A stretch of 64,000 nucleotides of DNA from Cryoendolithus antarcticus (Eukaryota; Ascomycota; Dothideomycetes; Cladosporiales; Cladosporiaceae). The translations under genes were made by a program, and so were the position numbers. The notes under the pieces are model-generated. The model did not search any database. It saw only the letters and a program-made list of their open reading frames with translations, and had not been told where the DNA came from. Below, one piece after another: positions 1 through 9,830 of the stretch (positions within the stretch are counted from its first letter, which is position 1; each line of letters begins with the position of its first letter). The stretch lies in assembly GCA_002077065.1 (NCBI GenBank), contig NAJO01000014.1:62001-126000 (forward strand). The letters run 5' to 3'.

Positions 1-589
1 CCCAGAACGCCAGGTAGTACCAACTCGATCGATCTAAGCCATCGACTTTAACAGGCGCAAGCTCGCGCTTATCATGCAGATGGCTGATCAGCAGTCCGTA
101 CAGCACGCCAACACCAAACAATGCCAACGTCCGCGCTACCAGCGGCAGCCAGTAACCCTGTAGTCCTCGAGCAGGTCTGCGTAGCGTCGATCGCGGCGTG
201 ACCGTACTTCGTCGCCGCTTCTGTACCCCACTCGGTCCGTTGAACAGCAGTCTCTCGGAAACCTGTGTAATGGGCGATGCCGGTTCCGCAGGCGTCTCCG
301 CTCCAGTCCCCCACGGTGTACTCGGTCCTTCGCGATCTGCTGAGAAGCCCGTCGGACTATATATGCCGAACAGTGTTGAGCTCGTGAGGTTCAGTATCGA
401 TTTCGTCCGTGAGGGAGTGGAAGCGCCATCTAGAGACGCTGATGCTAGCTGAGAGGGTTGGAAGTTCTGGCTCTCCATCGGGGGTGTGGCGGTAGGGGAG
501 TTGGGAGTGCTAGAGAGTTCGAAAGGTCGCCGAGGGCGTAGGCGTAGGGAAGAGGCATCATCCTCGTCACCAAGGGCGTTGTGGCTCAT
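1..589 (-). CDS. INSIG-family ER membrane protein, 5' part only
   Basis: The frame opens with ATG at 587–589 and runs without a stop off the left edge, giving about 196 residues. The product is an insulin-induced-gene homologue; in animals and fission yeast these ER proteins bind HMG-CoA reductase or the SREBP escort protein and set sterol output. The call rests on the fungal N-terminal signature ILNLTSSTLFGIYSPTG (about residues 64–80), a basic stretch, then a first membrane segment around LARTLALFGVGVLYGLLISH-like residues 150–168 followed by HLHD. The N-terminus before this is Ser/Pro/Thr-rich and probably cytosolic. No intron is needed in the visible part. It is divergent from the YTM1-like gene, with about 400 bp between starts. 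The remaining transmembrane segments lie outside the window, so completeness is unknown. Confidence 0.82.
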   Translation of the reverse strand, partial: MSHNALGDEDDASSLRLRPRRPFELSSTPNSPTATPPMESQNFQPSQLASASLDGASTPSRTKSILNLTSSTLFGIYSPTGFSADREGPSTPWGTGAETPAEPASPITQVSERLLFNGPSGVQKRRRSTVTPRSTLRRPARGLQGYWLPLVARTLALFGVGVLYGLLISHLHDKRELAPVKVDGLDRSSWYYLAFW

Positions 590-995
590 CACGGGAACAG
601 GTCCGATCGATTCCACTGCAGAATCGATGAGTCGCGTGACGAGGAGAAGATCCCGCGGTGAGTATATCTAGTCGAGGAACGGATATTGAAGAGACGGAAA
701 GGGTCTGGTTATATGCGGAGGAGGCAGCAAAGCTGGGAGTAGTCCTGGGTGAGGGGTGCAGCAGCAATCCTTGTGGTGCTCAGCTGCCTCGTCTGACATC
801 GCCGAGTACAAACATCTTCATGTGATCCGCCAAGTCCTTTCGGCTTCGGATACCGGAGAGCGGACCGTTCCTTTCTGCATTGAACCTTCTTGGGAATTTA
901 TCAATGCGAGCGCATGTGAGAGGCGGCAATTCTAAGGAATCGACGTCTCTCCGAGGCACTATAAATCATATCATTTACCCTCCGACGCAGTCAAT
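590..995. promoter_or_regulatory. Divergent intergenic region between INSIG and YTM1 genes
   Basis: This stretch of about 400 bp separates two divergent start codons and must hold both promoters. The bases just before the YTM1 start are A/T- and pyrimidine-rich. I recognise no specific regulatory site, and the short open frames here have no coding character. Confidence 0.5.
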
Positions 996-2345
996 ATGAG
1001 CGGAGTCAATGGATCAGCTCAGGTGAAAATCCAGCTGCAAACGAAGAACCCTGAGCTGCAACTACCACAGGAAATTGGCCCCATTCTTGTACGGACAGGC
1101 CTGAAGCGACTGGAACTCTCCAGATTGGTCAATAACTTGCTAGAGGCTACACAACCTGTTCCGTTGCAGTTCCTGATCAATGGCCAATTCCTGAGAACGA
1201 CCATCGACGACTTTTTGACGCAAAATGGAATCAGCGCCGAGACGACACTTACTGTGGAATATGTGAAAGCTTTGATCCCGCCTCAAACGATTGCGAGCTA
1301 CGAACACGATGACTGGGTATCGTCCGTTGATATCTTGTCGTCACCACAGCAGAGTCGCATTCTCTCTGGCTCCTTTGACGGTCTCATCAGAGTATGGGGC
1401 ATGAGCTCAGACCTTCTCGCAACTGGTACTGGACACAGCTCAGCAGTCAAGTCTGCGAAATTCATATCGCCTACTCAAGTGGTCTCGTCAAGCGGAGACC
1501 GCACGCTACGGCTTTGGAAGTACGAAGACACGGATATCGGCACAGCCTCGCTCACGCCTACCCTTGAGCTGTACGGCCACAACGCATCAGTAGACAGCGT
1601 AGCCGTCCACGCACCCTCGTCCCGCATGCTCTCATCTTCCGCAGACCACACAGTCGGTATCTGGTCGACGAGGAAGTCTGATGCTCCAGCGGCTCAAGAA
1701 GAGCTCATACCAGTATCTAACAAACGCCGCAAGATCACGCCCACTGCAAAGCCCACAGCCACGCGCGGTCCTCTCAGTCTCATGTCAGGCCACGCATCCC
1801 AAGTCGCAGAAGTCTGCTTCGACGAAACCGACGCTACAATAGCCTACAGTGTCTCGTGGGATCACACATTGAAGACCTGGGATCTCGCAACCTCAAAATG
1901 CGTCGATACGCGTACAACGCCACAGTCGCTATGGAGTGTATGCCATCTCCCTGAGAAATCACTGGTAGCAGCAGGCACAGCACTGAAGCACATAACACTC
2001 ATCGATCCACGTGTATCTGCACAAACGGTGTCGGCAATGACGTTACGCGGTCACACAAATGCCATTGTGTCGATAGCACGAGATCCCAAGTCTTCTCATC
2101 AGATACTCTCAGGTTCCTATGATGGTACATGCCGCATCTGGGACCTCAGGTCTGTACGGAATGATGCTAGTGAGAAAATCGGAGAGGAGGTCTTCCGTAT
2201 TGAGCGTGATGCGGTGAGACAGGCCCGAAAGCTGGGCACGAGATTTGAGGGCGGTGTAAAGGTGTTTGGGGTTGCTTGGGATGCTGAAGTGGGTATCGTA
2301 AGCGGAGCGGAGGACAAGAAAGTGCAGATTGATAGTCAGGCATAG
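996..2345 (+). CDS. YTM1: Ribosome biogenesis protein YTM1 (WDR12), NLE plus WD40 repeats
   Basis: A single-exon frame of 449 residues. Ytm1 is a subunit of the nucleolar PeBoW/Nop7 complex (Ytm1–Erb1–Nop7) needed for 27S pre-rRNA processing and 60S assembly. Residues about 8–75 form the ubiquitin-like NLE domain that in yeast docks on the VWA/MIDAS domain of the AAA ATPase Rea1. From about residue 105 onward there are WD40 blades with clear GH...WD spacing, for example GHASQVAEVCFDE...WDHTLKTWD and GHTNAIVSIARD...GTCRIWDLRS. A basic insertion (NKRRKITPTAKPTATRG, about residue 240) sits between blades, as in fungal Ytm1. Length and domain order match the family, and the start is the first ATG after a pyrimidine-rich leader. 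The C-terminus is slightly degenerate after the last blade, but the call is firm. Confidence 0.95.
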   Translation: MSGVNGSAQVKIQLQTKNPELQLPQEIGPILVRTGLKRLELSRLVNNLLEATQPVPLQFLINGQFLRTTIDDFLTQNGISAETTLTVEYVKALIPPQTIASYEHDDWVSSVDILSSPQQSRILSGSFDGLIRVWGMSSDLLATGTGHSSAVKSAKFISPTQVVSSSGDRTLRLWKYEDTDIGTASLTPTLELYGHNASVDSVAVHAPSSRMLSSSADHTVGIWSTRKSDAPAAQEELIPVSNKRRKITPTAKPTATRGPLSLMSGHASQVAEVCFDETDATIAYSVSWDHTLKTWDLATSKCVDTRTTPQSLWSVCHLPEKSLVAAGTALKHITLIDPRVSAQTVSAMTLRGHTNAIVSIARDPKSSHQILSGSYDGTCRIWDLRSVRNDASEKIGEEVFRIERDAVRQARKLGTRFEGGVKVFGVAWDAEVGIVSGAEDKKVQIDSQA

Positions 2346-2926
2346 CTGCGCTTCTCACGAAGTCTGTAACGTTGGTAGCGGTAATATCATGATAGCTGCG
2401 GCAGTAATCTCCTCGTCCGATTGTACGTGAGAGACTGAACATTGGAGAAACTTGTAAAACAGTCGCGTCGGTCGCTCGACAGTATAGGAAGGAACACTCA
2501 CTGGGTTGAGCCTCCTCTCAGGAGCATAGTCGCATTCGGACATAATTGGAGAGAGCCGGCGCAGAGAAGTTGTCTACCATATATGATTGATGATTCTCAC
2601 TTTGCAGCGAGCGAAGCACATATTGGTCCGTGCCCGGAGGTCCGATGCATCCCGTCTCACCTGGGTGATCACCATCACCTTCACCTCTGTGAACACCGAA
2701 CAAGCCGTGTCCTGCACAAACTCAGGCTCTCACTGTGGAAAGATCTCGCTCAATACCCAGGAGCACGTAAGCCTTCCCGGCACGTGATGTAAGTGAACAA
2801 TACGAAGGCACAGGAATGCCCCACTTCACGTCTCCATAACCCATACTCCGTACCCTTCCCTTTACCCCTTCAACTCCACCACCAACCGTCCATCCGACGC
2901 TCCGACGCAAATTCACAACCATCGCC
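2346..2926. other. Intergenic region YTM1–RAM2
   Basis: About 580 bp between two co-oriented genes. It should contain the YTM1 terminator and the RAM2 promoter. The last 120 bp before the RAM2 ATG are strongly C-rich (CTCCA/CACC-type tracts), a common fungal 5' leader composition. The overlapping short frames have no recognisable product. Confidence 0.4.
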
Positions 2927-3862
2927 ATGGGCAAATACTCCTCTTCCCCCTCCTGGTCCGACATAACCCCCCTCCCGCTCGACGAAGGCGGCCCAAACCC
3001 TCTCGCAGCCATAGCCTACACAGACGAATACTGCGAAGCAATGTCATACCTGCGCGCCATAATGGCCGCGACAGAGCACTCCGAGCGCGTGCTAGACCTT
3101 ACCGAGGATATCATAGACATGAACGCCGCGCACTACACCGTCTGGCTCTACCGCGCCGCTACCTTGTTCACGCTGGGGAGCAATCTGAAGGAGGAATTGG
3201 AGTGGGTGAACGACATGGCGCAGACGCACCAGAAGAACTACCAGATTTGGAATCATCGCAATATGGTTGTCGACAAACTCGGGAGTAGCGAAGGGGAAGC
3301 GGCGTTCGTGGAAGTCATGCTGGGGTTAGATGCGAAGAACTATCACGTGTGGAGTTATCGGCAGTGGCTTGTTAAGCGGTTTGGGTTGTGGGAGGAAGGT
3401 GAGATGGAGTTTGTGGAGCGGATGCTGGAGCGGGATGTGAGGAATAATAGTGCGTGGAATCATCGATGGTTTATTGTCAATGGGCGGGAGGCGGAGGGCG
3501 TGAGGGGCGTCACGGATGAGGGGGTAAGGGAGAGGGAGGTGGCGTTTGCGGAAAAGGCGCTTGAGCGGGCGCCGCAAAACCCGAGTCCGTGGAATTATCT
3601 AAGGGGGATTATGAGGGCTGCTGGGCTGCCGCTGGGGGTGCTGAAGGGAACTGTGGTGAAGTATGCGGATTTGTCGAAGCCGGATGCTGTAAGGTCTAGC
3701 CACGCGCTGGATTTGCTTGCGGACATTCTGGCTGAGGAGGAGAGCTCGAAGAAGGAGGCTGTGCTGGCGCTGGATCTGCTTGCGGAGAAGTACGACCCAG
3801 TGCGGAAGAACTACTGGGAGTATCGAAAGGGACTGCTGGGCGAGGTTGGGGCGCCAGCGTGA
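2927..3862 (+). CDS. RAM2: Protein farnesyltransferase/geranylgeranyltransferase I alpha subunit (RAM2)
   Basis: An intronless frame of 311 residues. Ram2 is the shared alpha subunit of farnesyltransferase (with Ram1) and geranylgeranyltransferase I (with Cdc43), which lipidate CaaX proteins such as Ras and Rho in the cytosol. Successive PPTA repeats are visible, each with the Trp-containing signature: NYQIWNHRN (about residue 104), NYHVWSYRQW (about 139), NSAWNHRWF (about 174) and NPSPWNYLRG (about 223). The first repeat, AAHYTVWLYRA, is near residue 70. The length is close to the family norm. A codon-use shift to GC-rich third positions followed by GGG/GTG-rich codons after residue 120 is noticeable but has no obvious consequence. 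It ends about 150 bp from the convergent dehydratase gene. Confidence 0.95.
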   Translation: MGKYSSSPSWSDITPLPLDEGGPNPLAAIAYTDEYCEAMSYLRAIMAATEHSERVLDLTEDIIDMNAAHYTVWLYRAATLFTLGSNLKEELEWVNDMAQTHQKNYQIWNHRNMVVDKLGSSEGEAAFVEVMLGLDAKNYHVWSYRQWLVKRFGLWEEGEMEFVERMLERDVRNNSAWNHRWFIVNGREAEGVRGVTDEGVREREVAFAEKALERAPQNPSPWNYLRGIMRAAGLPLGVLKGTVVKYADLSKPDAVRSSHALDLLADILAEEESSKKEAVLALDLLAEKYDPVRKNYWEYRKGLLGEVGAPA

Positions 3863-4014
3863 TCATCACTGAGAGAACATGAATGAGATGCATTGGAAGG
3901 CGTAGCGGAAGACAAGGAGATACCCAAAGCCGTTGAATTACTTGCCAGAAACCACAGTCCGGTCTATGAAGTGTATGCTTCCATCAGGCCCAAGTCTGCA
4001 CTCCTATCTTCGCA

Positions 4015-5239
4015 TCACGCACCGTTCGGCGCGGTCTTGCCACTCGGCACAACACCGTTTGCAACTCCCTCATCCTCCAGATGACCGTGCTCCAGTCGCC
4101 AGTTGGCAAGCATCTCCGTGTTGACGTTCGAGCCTCCGCAGACGACGATGACCACAGTCTCGTCCTTGTGCACCGTCCGGCCCAGCGCCTTCTCCAGCCT
4201 CCCACCATAGCAGAGCGCAAGGTTCACGCCGCATGCCAGCTCAACCAGCATCCTTTCATCGTCGGCGAATCGCCAGCACCCCATCGCAGCCTCGGCGTCA
4301 CTCAGCACCGCACTCACCACCCGTCCACTCGCCTCCCCCTCTTTCGCAATCTCGTAAGCCCGCTCAGCAACCCTAACAGCACCCAGACTCGTAGCCTGCG
4401 ACGTAATGCCCGGCAGCGTCGTCAACTCCCCAGCCCTCAGACTAACATTCAACGCATCCGCGCCCTGAGTCTCCATAGCCAGAATCTGCGTGTCCTTCCA
4501 CCCAACCTCTTCAACACCCTGCGCGATCCCAATGAACAGTCCCCCGCCTCCAGCCGAGCAGGCGATAACGCTCGGTTCTTCGCCACCTAGCTGTCGCGAG
4601 ATCTCACAGACCATGTATTGATGTCCAGCCCACACGTCTTCGTGATCAAACGGCGGGACGTACACGGCCTCCTCGCCGCGGTCTTCAGCCCGACGCATGA
4701 CAGTCTCCCGCATGTACAAGTCTGCTTCCTTCCAGCTGCATCCCTCCTGTATAACCTCGCTCGCGCCCGCGGCCTTGATCTTAGCAATCATCATCGCCTT
4801 CGTGCTAAGCGGCACCACCACCGTGGATGGCCGCCCTAGAGTCTTCGCGGCGTGCACACACGCCAGTCCGGCATTCCCGCCAGAGGAGGAGTAGAAATGC
4901 ACATTCTGCGGGTTGGCAGAGCGGGCGAGGGAAAGCGAGCAGAGGTGGCCTATGCCCCGGGATTTGAAGCTGCCGGAGGGTTGGAGGAGCTCGAGTTTGA
5001 GGAGGATTCTGCTTCTACGGTTTAGTGATCTGGGTTACTTAGTTATTATGCGGCGGGGTTTGACCGTACCACCCGGCTGCTTTGGAGAGGTTGGCGGATT
5101 CGATGAGGGGAGTCTCGCGCCAGGTTTTGGCGGAAGCGGACATCTTTTGGGGTTTGGTGTGGCCGTTGGTGTGGCCGTTGGTATATCCGTTGGTGTGGCC
5201 GTTAGTGACTGGAAGGGAGGTGGGTGCGTCGATAGCCAT
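4015..5239 (-). CDS. Catabolic L-serine/threonine dehydratase (PLP-dependent)
   Basis: Two exons: 5073–5239 and 4015–5014, with a 58-nt intron carrying a CACTAAAC branch site and TAG acceptor, giving 388 residues. The enzyme uses pyridoxal phosphate to deaminate serine (and threonine) to pyruvate or 2-oxobutyrate, like yeast Cha1. The spliced product reads through WRETPLIESANLSKAAG into LKLELLQPSGSFKSRG, where the Lys of SGSFKSRG forms the Schiff base. The SSGGNAGLA loop and the glycine-rich phosphate loop SAGGGGL follow. The N-terminus has a low-complexity run of four-residue TNGH units encoded by a 12-bp tandem repeat. It is convergent with RAM2. Splice sites are inferred from frame and family continuity. 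Threonine deaminase activity cannot be excluded. Confidence 0.9.
5156..5203. repeat. 12-bp tandem repeat coding for TNGH units
   Basis: Four consecutive 12-bp units GGTGTGGCCGTT (third unit diverged to GGTATATCCGTT) lie inside the first exon of the serine dehydratase gene. Unit length is a multiple of three, so copy-number change would preserve the frame and only lengthen the N-terminal low-complexity tail. Confidence 0.9.
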
Positions 5240-5926
5240 GGTGGGCGATTAGTTGTTCGAAGCGGGGGAGTTGAAAAGACGTTGATGATAGACAGAGATA
5301 GAACCGTAAAGACCAACCTTGCGCGCTTGTGAGGACAAGATGCGCCCTATATGTACATCTACCCAACACCTGTCCAATTGCGCAGAGTCATTTCGATGCC
5401 TGTTTGTGGTGGGAACATGCGGTAGACTGTTGAACCTAGATAGCAGAGAATTGTCGTATCTGCATTCCGCGATAATCCGCCGACAATACCACGATTGGCT
5501 ATCTGGAGGAGCTATAGGGTAAGACGATAAGATTATAGGGTAAGTGGGGACAAGTCCTAGGGTAATGAGTATTGCGTGTACCTTACCAAGTCGTGATCGA
5601 GGGTGTTGCGAAACTTCATGGAGCCGACGCTAGCCGCCGAGGGCAGTGAGGGCGGCTAGACGACGAACCTCCTGAGACTGCATCGCACAATACTTCACAT
5701 GACCATGGTAAGGACTGGTAGATAGCAAGCAAGTATGCATTGGTCTATCTCGCTCACGCCATGCTGTTGGGTATACGCTGTCAATAAGAAGGAAGCCATG
5801 CCCGAATCCGGTCGCTTTGCCCGGAGCTCTGCTCCAGCAACGCTGTCTATGCTCCTCAATACTGTGCCGCCCAATACCTATCTCTCTACCCATGCTCACT
5901 TCATCCTTGACTCTACCTCCTATCCC
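5240..5926. promoter_or_regulatory. Upstream region of serine dehydratase with phased TAGGGTAA repeats
   Basis: A 687-bp interval between the dehydratase start and the 3' end of the trehalose-subunit gene. It holds three direct copies of TAGGGTAA at 5515–5522, 5536–5543 and 5558–5565. The spacings of 21 and 22 bp place the copies on the same face of the helix. They lie about 280–330 bp upstream of the dehydratase ATG, suggesting a multi-site regulatory element. No coding region is supported. Confidence 0.45.
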
Positions 5927-8773
5927 TCAAGCCTTCATCTTCGAGTTGAAGTAGTCGCGCGGCGCAGCATCAGCAGAGATCTTCGTTAACCTCCCCAATA
6001 CTGACAGCAGTCCAGTGGTGCCCTGCGTGAGCGTCGATGTAGCTTCTGTGTTGCGCTTGCCAACAGAGACAGTGTAGACGTTTTCGACCTCGCCACTCTT
6101 GCCCAGCTCGTTGGCCCAGCGGAACACGACTTCATCCTCGCGGTCATCGCCAGCGATGAAGAGGAAGTCTGTATGCTGCTTCCCATCCTCCACGCCAATG
6201 TCGTGCTTCGCTCTCAGCTCATCGAGAATGTGATTCGCAGCCGAGCGCTTGCTCCAGTCGAGCGATTCGATCAGCACAGCTTGTCGGATGGGCACGACAC
6301 GGACGCGCATGCTGTTGCACGCGTCGTTGATGTGATCGCTGCACTCGCCTCCCATGCGCGTGGCAGCATCTTGATCGGTAGCTTTATCGAAGCGGAAGAT
6401 GAGTGAGCAGTTGCGCTCTTCGATGTAGCTGCCTTCAAGTCGCTCGAGGTAGTATTGCAAGATTCCTTTCACTGCAGTCTTCCATTCCTCAGTGGCCTTC
6501 ATGTTAGGGAAGCCAGTCCAGTCGCGCCTGACGCCGCGGGAGGTTGACCTTTGCAGACCGGGCGAGTCAGGCGCATGACTCTCGCTGCCGAAGCTACTCA
6601 CAAAGCAACCATTCTCGGCGATGAGGCCTAAGCTTTTGACAGTCCTGAAGTCACTTTCAAGATCGCTCGGCTTACGACCAGACATGACGTAGACAGTGTT
6701 CTTGGGGTCGCTGATCAGCTCGTTCAAAGCATCAAGCACGCGCTGAGGCGAAGAAAGTGGCAGACCAGCTGGAGTCCTATGCGGTGCCAGTGTACCCTCG
6801 TAGTCGAGGAAGAAGACCCGACGCTCGGCCGTCTTGTACTTATCGCAGACCTGCTGGACTGGCAGGCGAGGGACTGAAGCAGCGTCACGGGCGCCGTGCT
6901 CGGTGTGCACCTTCTCGAGGGCCTGAGCAAGCTGCCTGAACCATAGTCCTCCAGTATGCGACTGAACAACCTCGTGCAGATGAGTCCAGCGTCTCGCCTT
7001 CTCGTCAACGCCCATCTCGAGGGCCTTCTTGATTGCTTCAGCCATCCCGCTGAAGTCCCACGGGTTGACGGAGAGATGGCTCTTGCCAAACAGGACCGCG
7101 CTGCCGGTGAACTCGCTAAGTATGAGTGGACCCCATTTCTTGTGACTGAGAGTGCCATCTTGACAGATCACGTACTCGTGGCACGTGAGATTCATGCCGT
7201 CGCGCAGGGAGGTGATCATCAGTATGTCGGCGACCGTACATAGCGCAATGAACTCGGCGTACGGAATGTCCTGCTGTAAGAACTTGAGTGGTGAGCCATG
7301 TTCCAGCGACGAGTGCACAGAATCGATCCGGGTGACGATGTCAGTGACTGTCGACAGTAGCTCCGATGACTCGCTAGTAGAGGTTGCGACTTGGATGAGT
7401 ACAACTTTCGAAGCCCACTCAGGGTGCCTGTTGAGGAAGAGCTCAAACGCAAGCAGCTTCTGGCGCACGCCTCGGATGTGATCCAGCTTATCGCGGGCGA
7501 CAATGAGCTTCTTTCCCTTGTACTGCCTCGCAAGTAGATCGATCTTGTCCTGGACCTCGGCAGTCTCGCGGATTGCTTGTGTGGAGGCCAAGTTGATGCC
7601 GATCGGGCAGCTGGTCACGTTCACAAAGCGTGACTCCATCTGTACACCCTCTGCCACAGTCTCGACAGTGAGCAGCCGACTGCAGGTCTGCAGAAAGTGT
7701 TGAGCATACTCGTCAGTCTGAAAAGCGATAAGGTCGGCTCCAAGCATGCCGTTGAGCAAGTCTTCGCGCATTGCCAGACAGCGGAACACCTCTGAGGAGG
7801 GGAACGCAGTGTGCAAAAAGAAGCCGATCTGCGCATCCGGGCACTTCTCCCGCACCATCCTAGGTACGAGTAGGAGGTGGTAGTCGTGGACCCAGATGAT
7901 GTCGCCCTTCTTGTAGGACCCGATTATGTTGTCGGCAAAGGCTTGGTTGACGCTCTTGTAGAAGCCGTAGCTGTGGTCGAGAAACGCTTTGCTCTTTGGG
8001 TGGTCCGGCACCTGGTAATTGAAAATGGGCCACAGAATAGTCTTGCTGTAGTGGACGTAGTGACCATCAAGATCCTTGTCTTTGACATAGACTGTCGACG
8101 ACTGCCACTCGTGAAGAAGGGCGTCGCTGATGTCGTCCTTCATAGCCGCCGGGATGGAGTCTGTAGGAAAGCCGATGGACCCGACCCAGGTCACGTCGAA
8201 GTCGCCCGAATCCTTTGCATCTCGAATTGCGTTAGTCAGCCCGCCATTCCCATGGACGCCGGTCACCACACTCCAGGTCTTGTCTTCGTAGGCACGATCG
8301 TGACTGCCAGCGCGACTTGACCTTGACTTCGGTGACACTCTGCGAGCTCGCTGATGCGAATCCTTGCGCTGGCGTTGCAGGTCCTCATGTGCCTTAGCGA
8401 AGTCGAGGATGGATCCGGACGGCATCAGACCAGCTCGGGACTGCGGCTGATTGAAGACGGCCTGCTTGCCCCAGTCCGGCAGATGCGCATCGTTGCGCAC
8501 GAGGGAGTGAGGATCGCCGGGCTTTGCGAAGTGCAGTGCGGCAGAAAGTGGGCCAAATTGCGGGAAGGCATCGTCGACTTCTGTGCCACCAGGTGTACGT
8601 GGTGGCGTTGGATCGAGTAGGCTTGTCGTGCTGTGTCGAGTGGCGATGCTAATTGCAGACGCCCTGCGGCTGTGTGTGCGTGAAGTGGGACTCGGAGGAC
8701 GGGACTCCTGCTCCTTGTCTTCGAAGTTGATTGTGAACGGTAAGAACAAGGAGACCACGTGGGTGGTAGCCAT
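5927..8773 (-). CDS. Trehalose synthase complex regulatory subunit (TPS3/TSL1-like)
   Basis: An intronless gene of 948 residues from the preferred ATG at 8771–8773; an upstream in-frame ATG at 8875 is possible. The N-terminal motif TTHVVSLFLPFTINFED is characteristic of the Tps3/Tsl1 regulatory subunits rather than Tps1 or Tps2. A Ser/Pro-rich region is followed by a glycosyltransferase-20 (trehalose-6-phosphate synthase) domain (about residues 160–620: GVHGNGGLTNAI, WVHDYHLLLVPRMVRE, IGFFLHTAFPSSEVFR) and a C-terminal HAD-type trehalose phosphatase domain. The phosphatase motif is LDYEGTL, with Glu at residue 659 where catalytic enzymes have the second Asp of DxD. This fits a non-catalytic scaffold. 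It should act in the cytosolic Tps1–Tps2 complex in stress and carbon storage. The product class is firm; TPS3 versus TSL1 cannot be resolved. Confidence 0.88.
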   Translation of the reverse strand: MATTHVVSLFLPFTINFEDKEQESRPPSPTSRTHSRRASAISIATRHSTTSLLDPTPPRTPGGTEVDDAFPQFGPLSAALHFAKPGDPHSLVRNDAHLPDWGKQAVFNQPQSRAGLMPSGSILDFAKAHEDLQRQRKDSHQRARRVSPKSRSSRAGSHDRAYEDKTWSVVTGVHGNGGLTNAIRDAKDSGDFDVTWVGSIGFPTDSIPAAMKDDISDALLHEWQSSTVYVKDKDLDGHYVHYSKTILWPIFNYQVPDHPKSKAFLDHSYGFYKSVNQAFADNIIGSYKKGDIIWVHDYHLLLVPRMVREKCPDAQIGFFLHTAFPSSEVFRCLAMREDLLNGMLGADLIAFQTDEYAQHFLQTCSRLLTVETVAEGVQMESRFVNVTSCPIGINLASTQAIRETAEVQDKIDLLARQYKGKKLIVARDKLDHIRGVRQKLLAFELFLNRHPEWASKVVLIQVATSTSESSELLSTVTDIVTRIDSVHSSLEHGSPLKFLQQDIPYAEFIALCTVADILMITSLRDGMNLTCHEYVICQDGTLSHKKWGPLILSEFTGSAVLFGKSHLSVNPWDFSGMAEAIKKALEMGVDEKARRWTHLHEVVQSHTGGLWFRQLAQALEKVHTEHGARDAASVPRLPVQQVCDKYKTAERRVFFLDYEGTLAPHRTPAGLPLSSPQRVLDALNELISDPKNTVYVMSGRKPSDLESDFRTVKSLGLIAENGCFVSSFGSESHAPDSPGLQRSTSRGVRRDWTGFPNMKATEEWKTAVKGILQYYLERLEGSYIEERNCSLIFRFDKATDQDAATRMGGECSDHINDACNSMRVRVVPIRQAVLIESLDWSKRSAANHILDELRAKHDIGVEDGKQHTDFLFIAGDDREDEVVFRWANELGKSGEVENVYTVSVGKRNTEATSTLTQGTTGLLSVLGRLTKISADAAPRDYFNSKMKA

Positions 8774-9830
8774 AGTCGAGCAGAGCGTGGCCAATCGAGG
8801 TGGGTGTGTTTGATGGAGGCGGGCGTCGGTGTTGATGTTGTGTTGTATAGTCAGGGAAAGAGTGTCAGAGATCAAGGAAAGTAGTCCATGACTTCTTTTG
8901 CGTTGTTACCGGACGCACGTGCCGTCCATGTGTTTTTGTAGGTAGTGAAGGAAGGAGCGGCTGCTTGACATGTGCTTGCTTAATTTGATCTTGTTAGTGA
9001 CTGACTGCACAGAGAGCAGAGGGTTTGCTGGCGACGTTCATACGCCGGATCTCCTCTGTCTTGTAAGTTACCTCAACCTAATGGTGCCTTCCCAACTACG
9101 GGTCTGAAATGTGTGGACGTGATGTTGATTGCAGCCAGGAACACGCCACGAAGCAATCGCGTTCGAACCAATGGCTCCCTTACCTTGCTTGGAACTACAT
9201 GCCCCTGCTGCGATGTCTGGCTGACATAGCAACTTCTACGCGGGCACTCTAGCCAGCCTTCTGTCAAGAATGATCATTCGTGCACAGTGAAAACAAGGAC
9301 CACGTTCCTGGATCGCAACGTCACCTTGGCTTCGGCAGCCAGAAATAAGGTTTCTGTCATGGAACCGTGAACATCGGCCCGAAATGCCTTTCACGTGCCG
9401 AATACCGTTCACGTGGTTAGGAAATACAGCATGAACGACACTGAAGCAAAGCAAAGCAGCACCAAAAGTTCGTCCATTATCCCCATTACGCCATCCCCTC
9501 ATCCCGGTCCTGACGCCTCTACGGCCTCAATGTAGTCTATCGATGTCTCTAATCGCACTGTCATGAAATCTCTACCCGCTGCCAAAATACTGAACGCTCC
9601 ACAGAAAACAACAAGCAGCAGCAAGAAGAGGAGTAGCCAGAAGCCGTGTCGTGGGTATTGCGAGCGCGGGTTTTGGGGGAAGTCTATCCGGCAGGTGAAG
9701 TGGCGAAGTGGGTGATGTCTCGTCGATCGTGGGTCTTGATGACCAGACTCGATTATCAGGTTTAGTCATCGTTCCGTCCAAGGTAGCTTCGCCTCCTCGT
9801 CGAGACGTGACGGACTCGCAGTATTCAAGT
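8774..9830. other. Intergenic region, 3' of PHO80-like gene and 5' of trehalose subunit
   Basis: About 1.06 kb containing the promoter of the trehalose-complex gene at its left end. A minus-strand frame (9572–9892) ends in a hydrophobic stretch (LLATPLLAAACCFLWSVQYF) and overlaps the last cyclin exon in another frame. From an internal ATG at 9767–9769 it would be a 65-residue tail-anchored-like peptide. Nothing else supports it as a gene. Confidence 0.3.

Noticed and set aside
4081..4590. 169-codon plus-strand frame over the serine dehydratase
   Set aside because: Antisense shadow; the minus strand carries the complete PLP enzyme.
5515..5565. Interstitial telomere tract
   Set aside because: Only three isolated TAGGGTAA octamers with unrelated spacers, not contiguous TTAGGG repeats.
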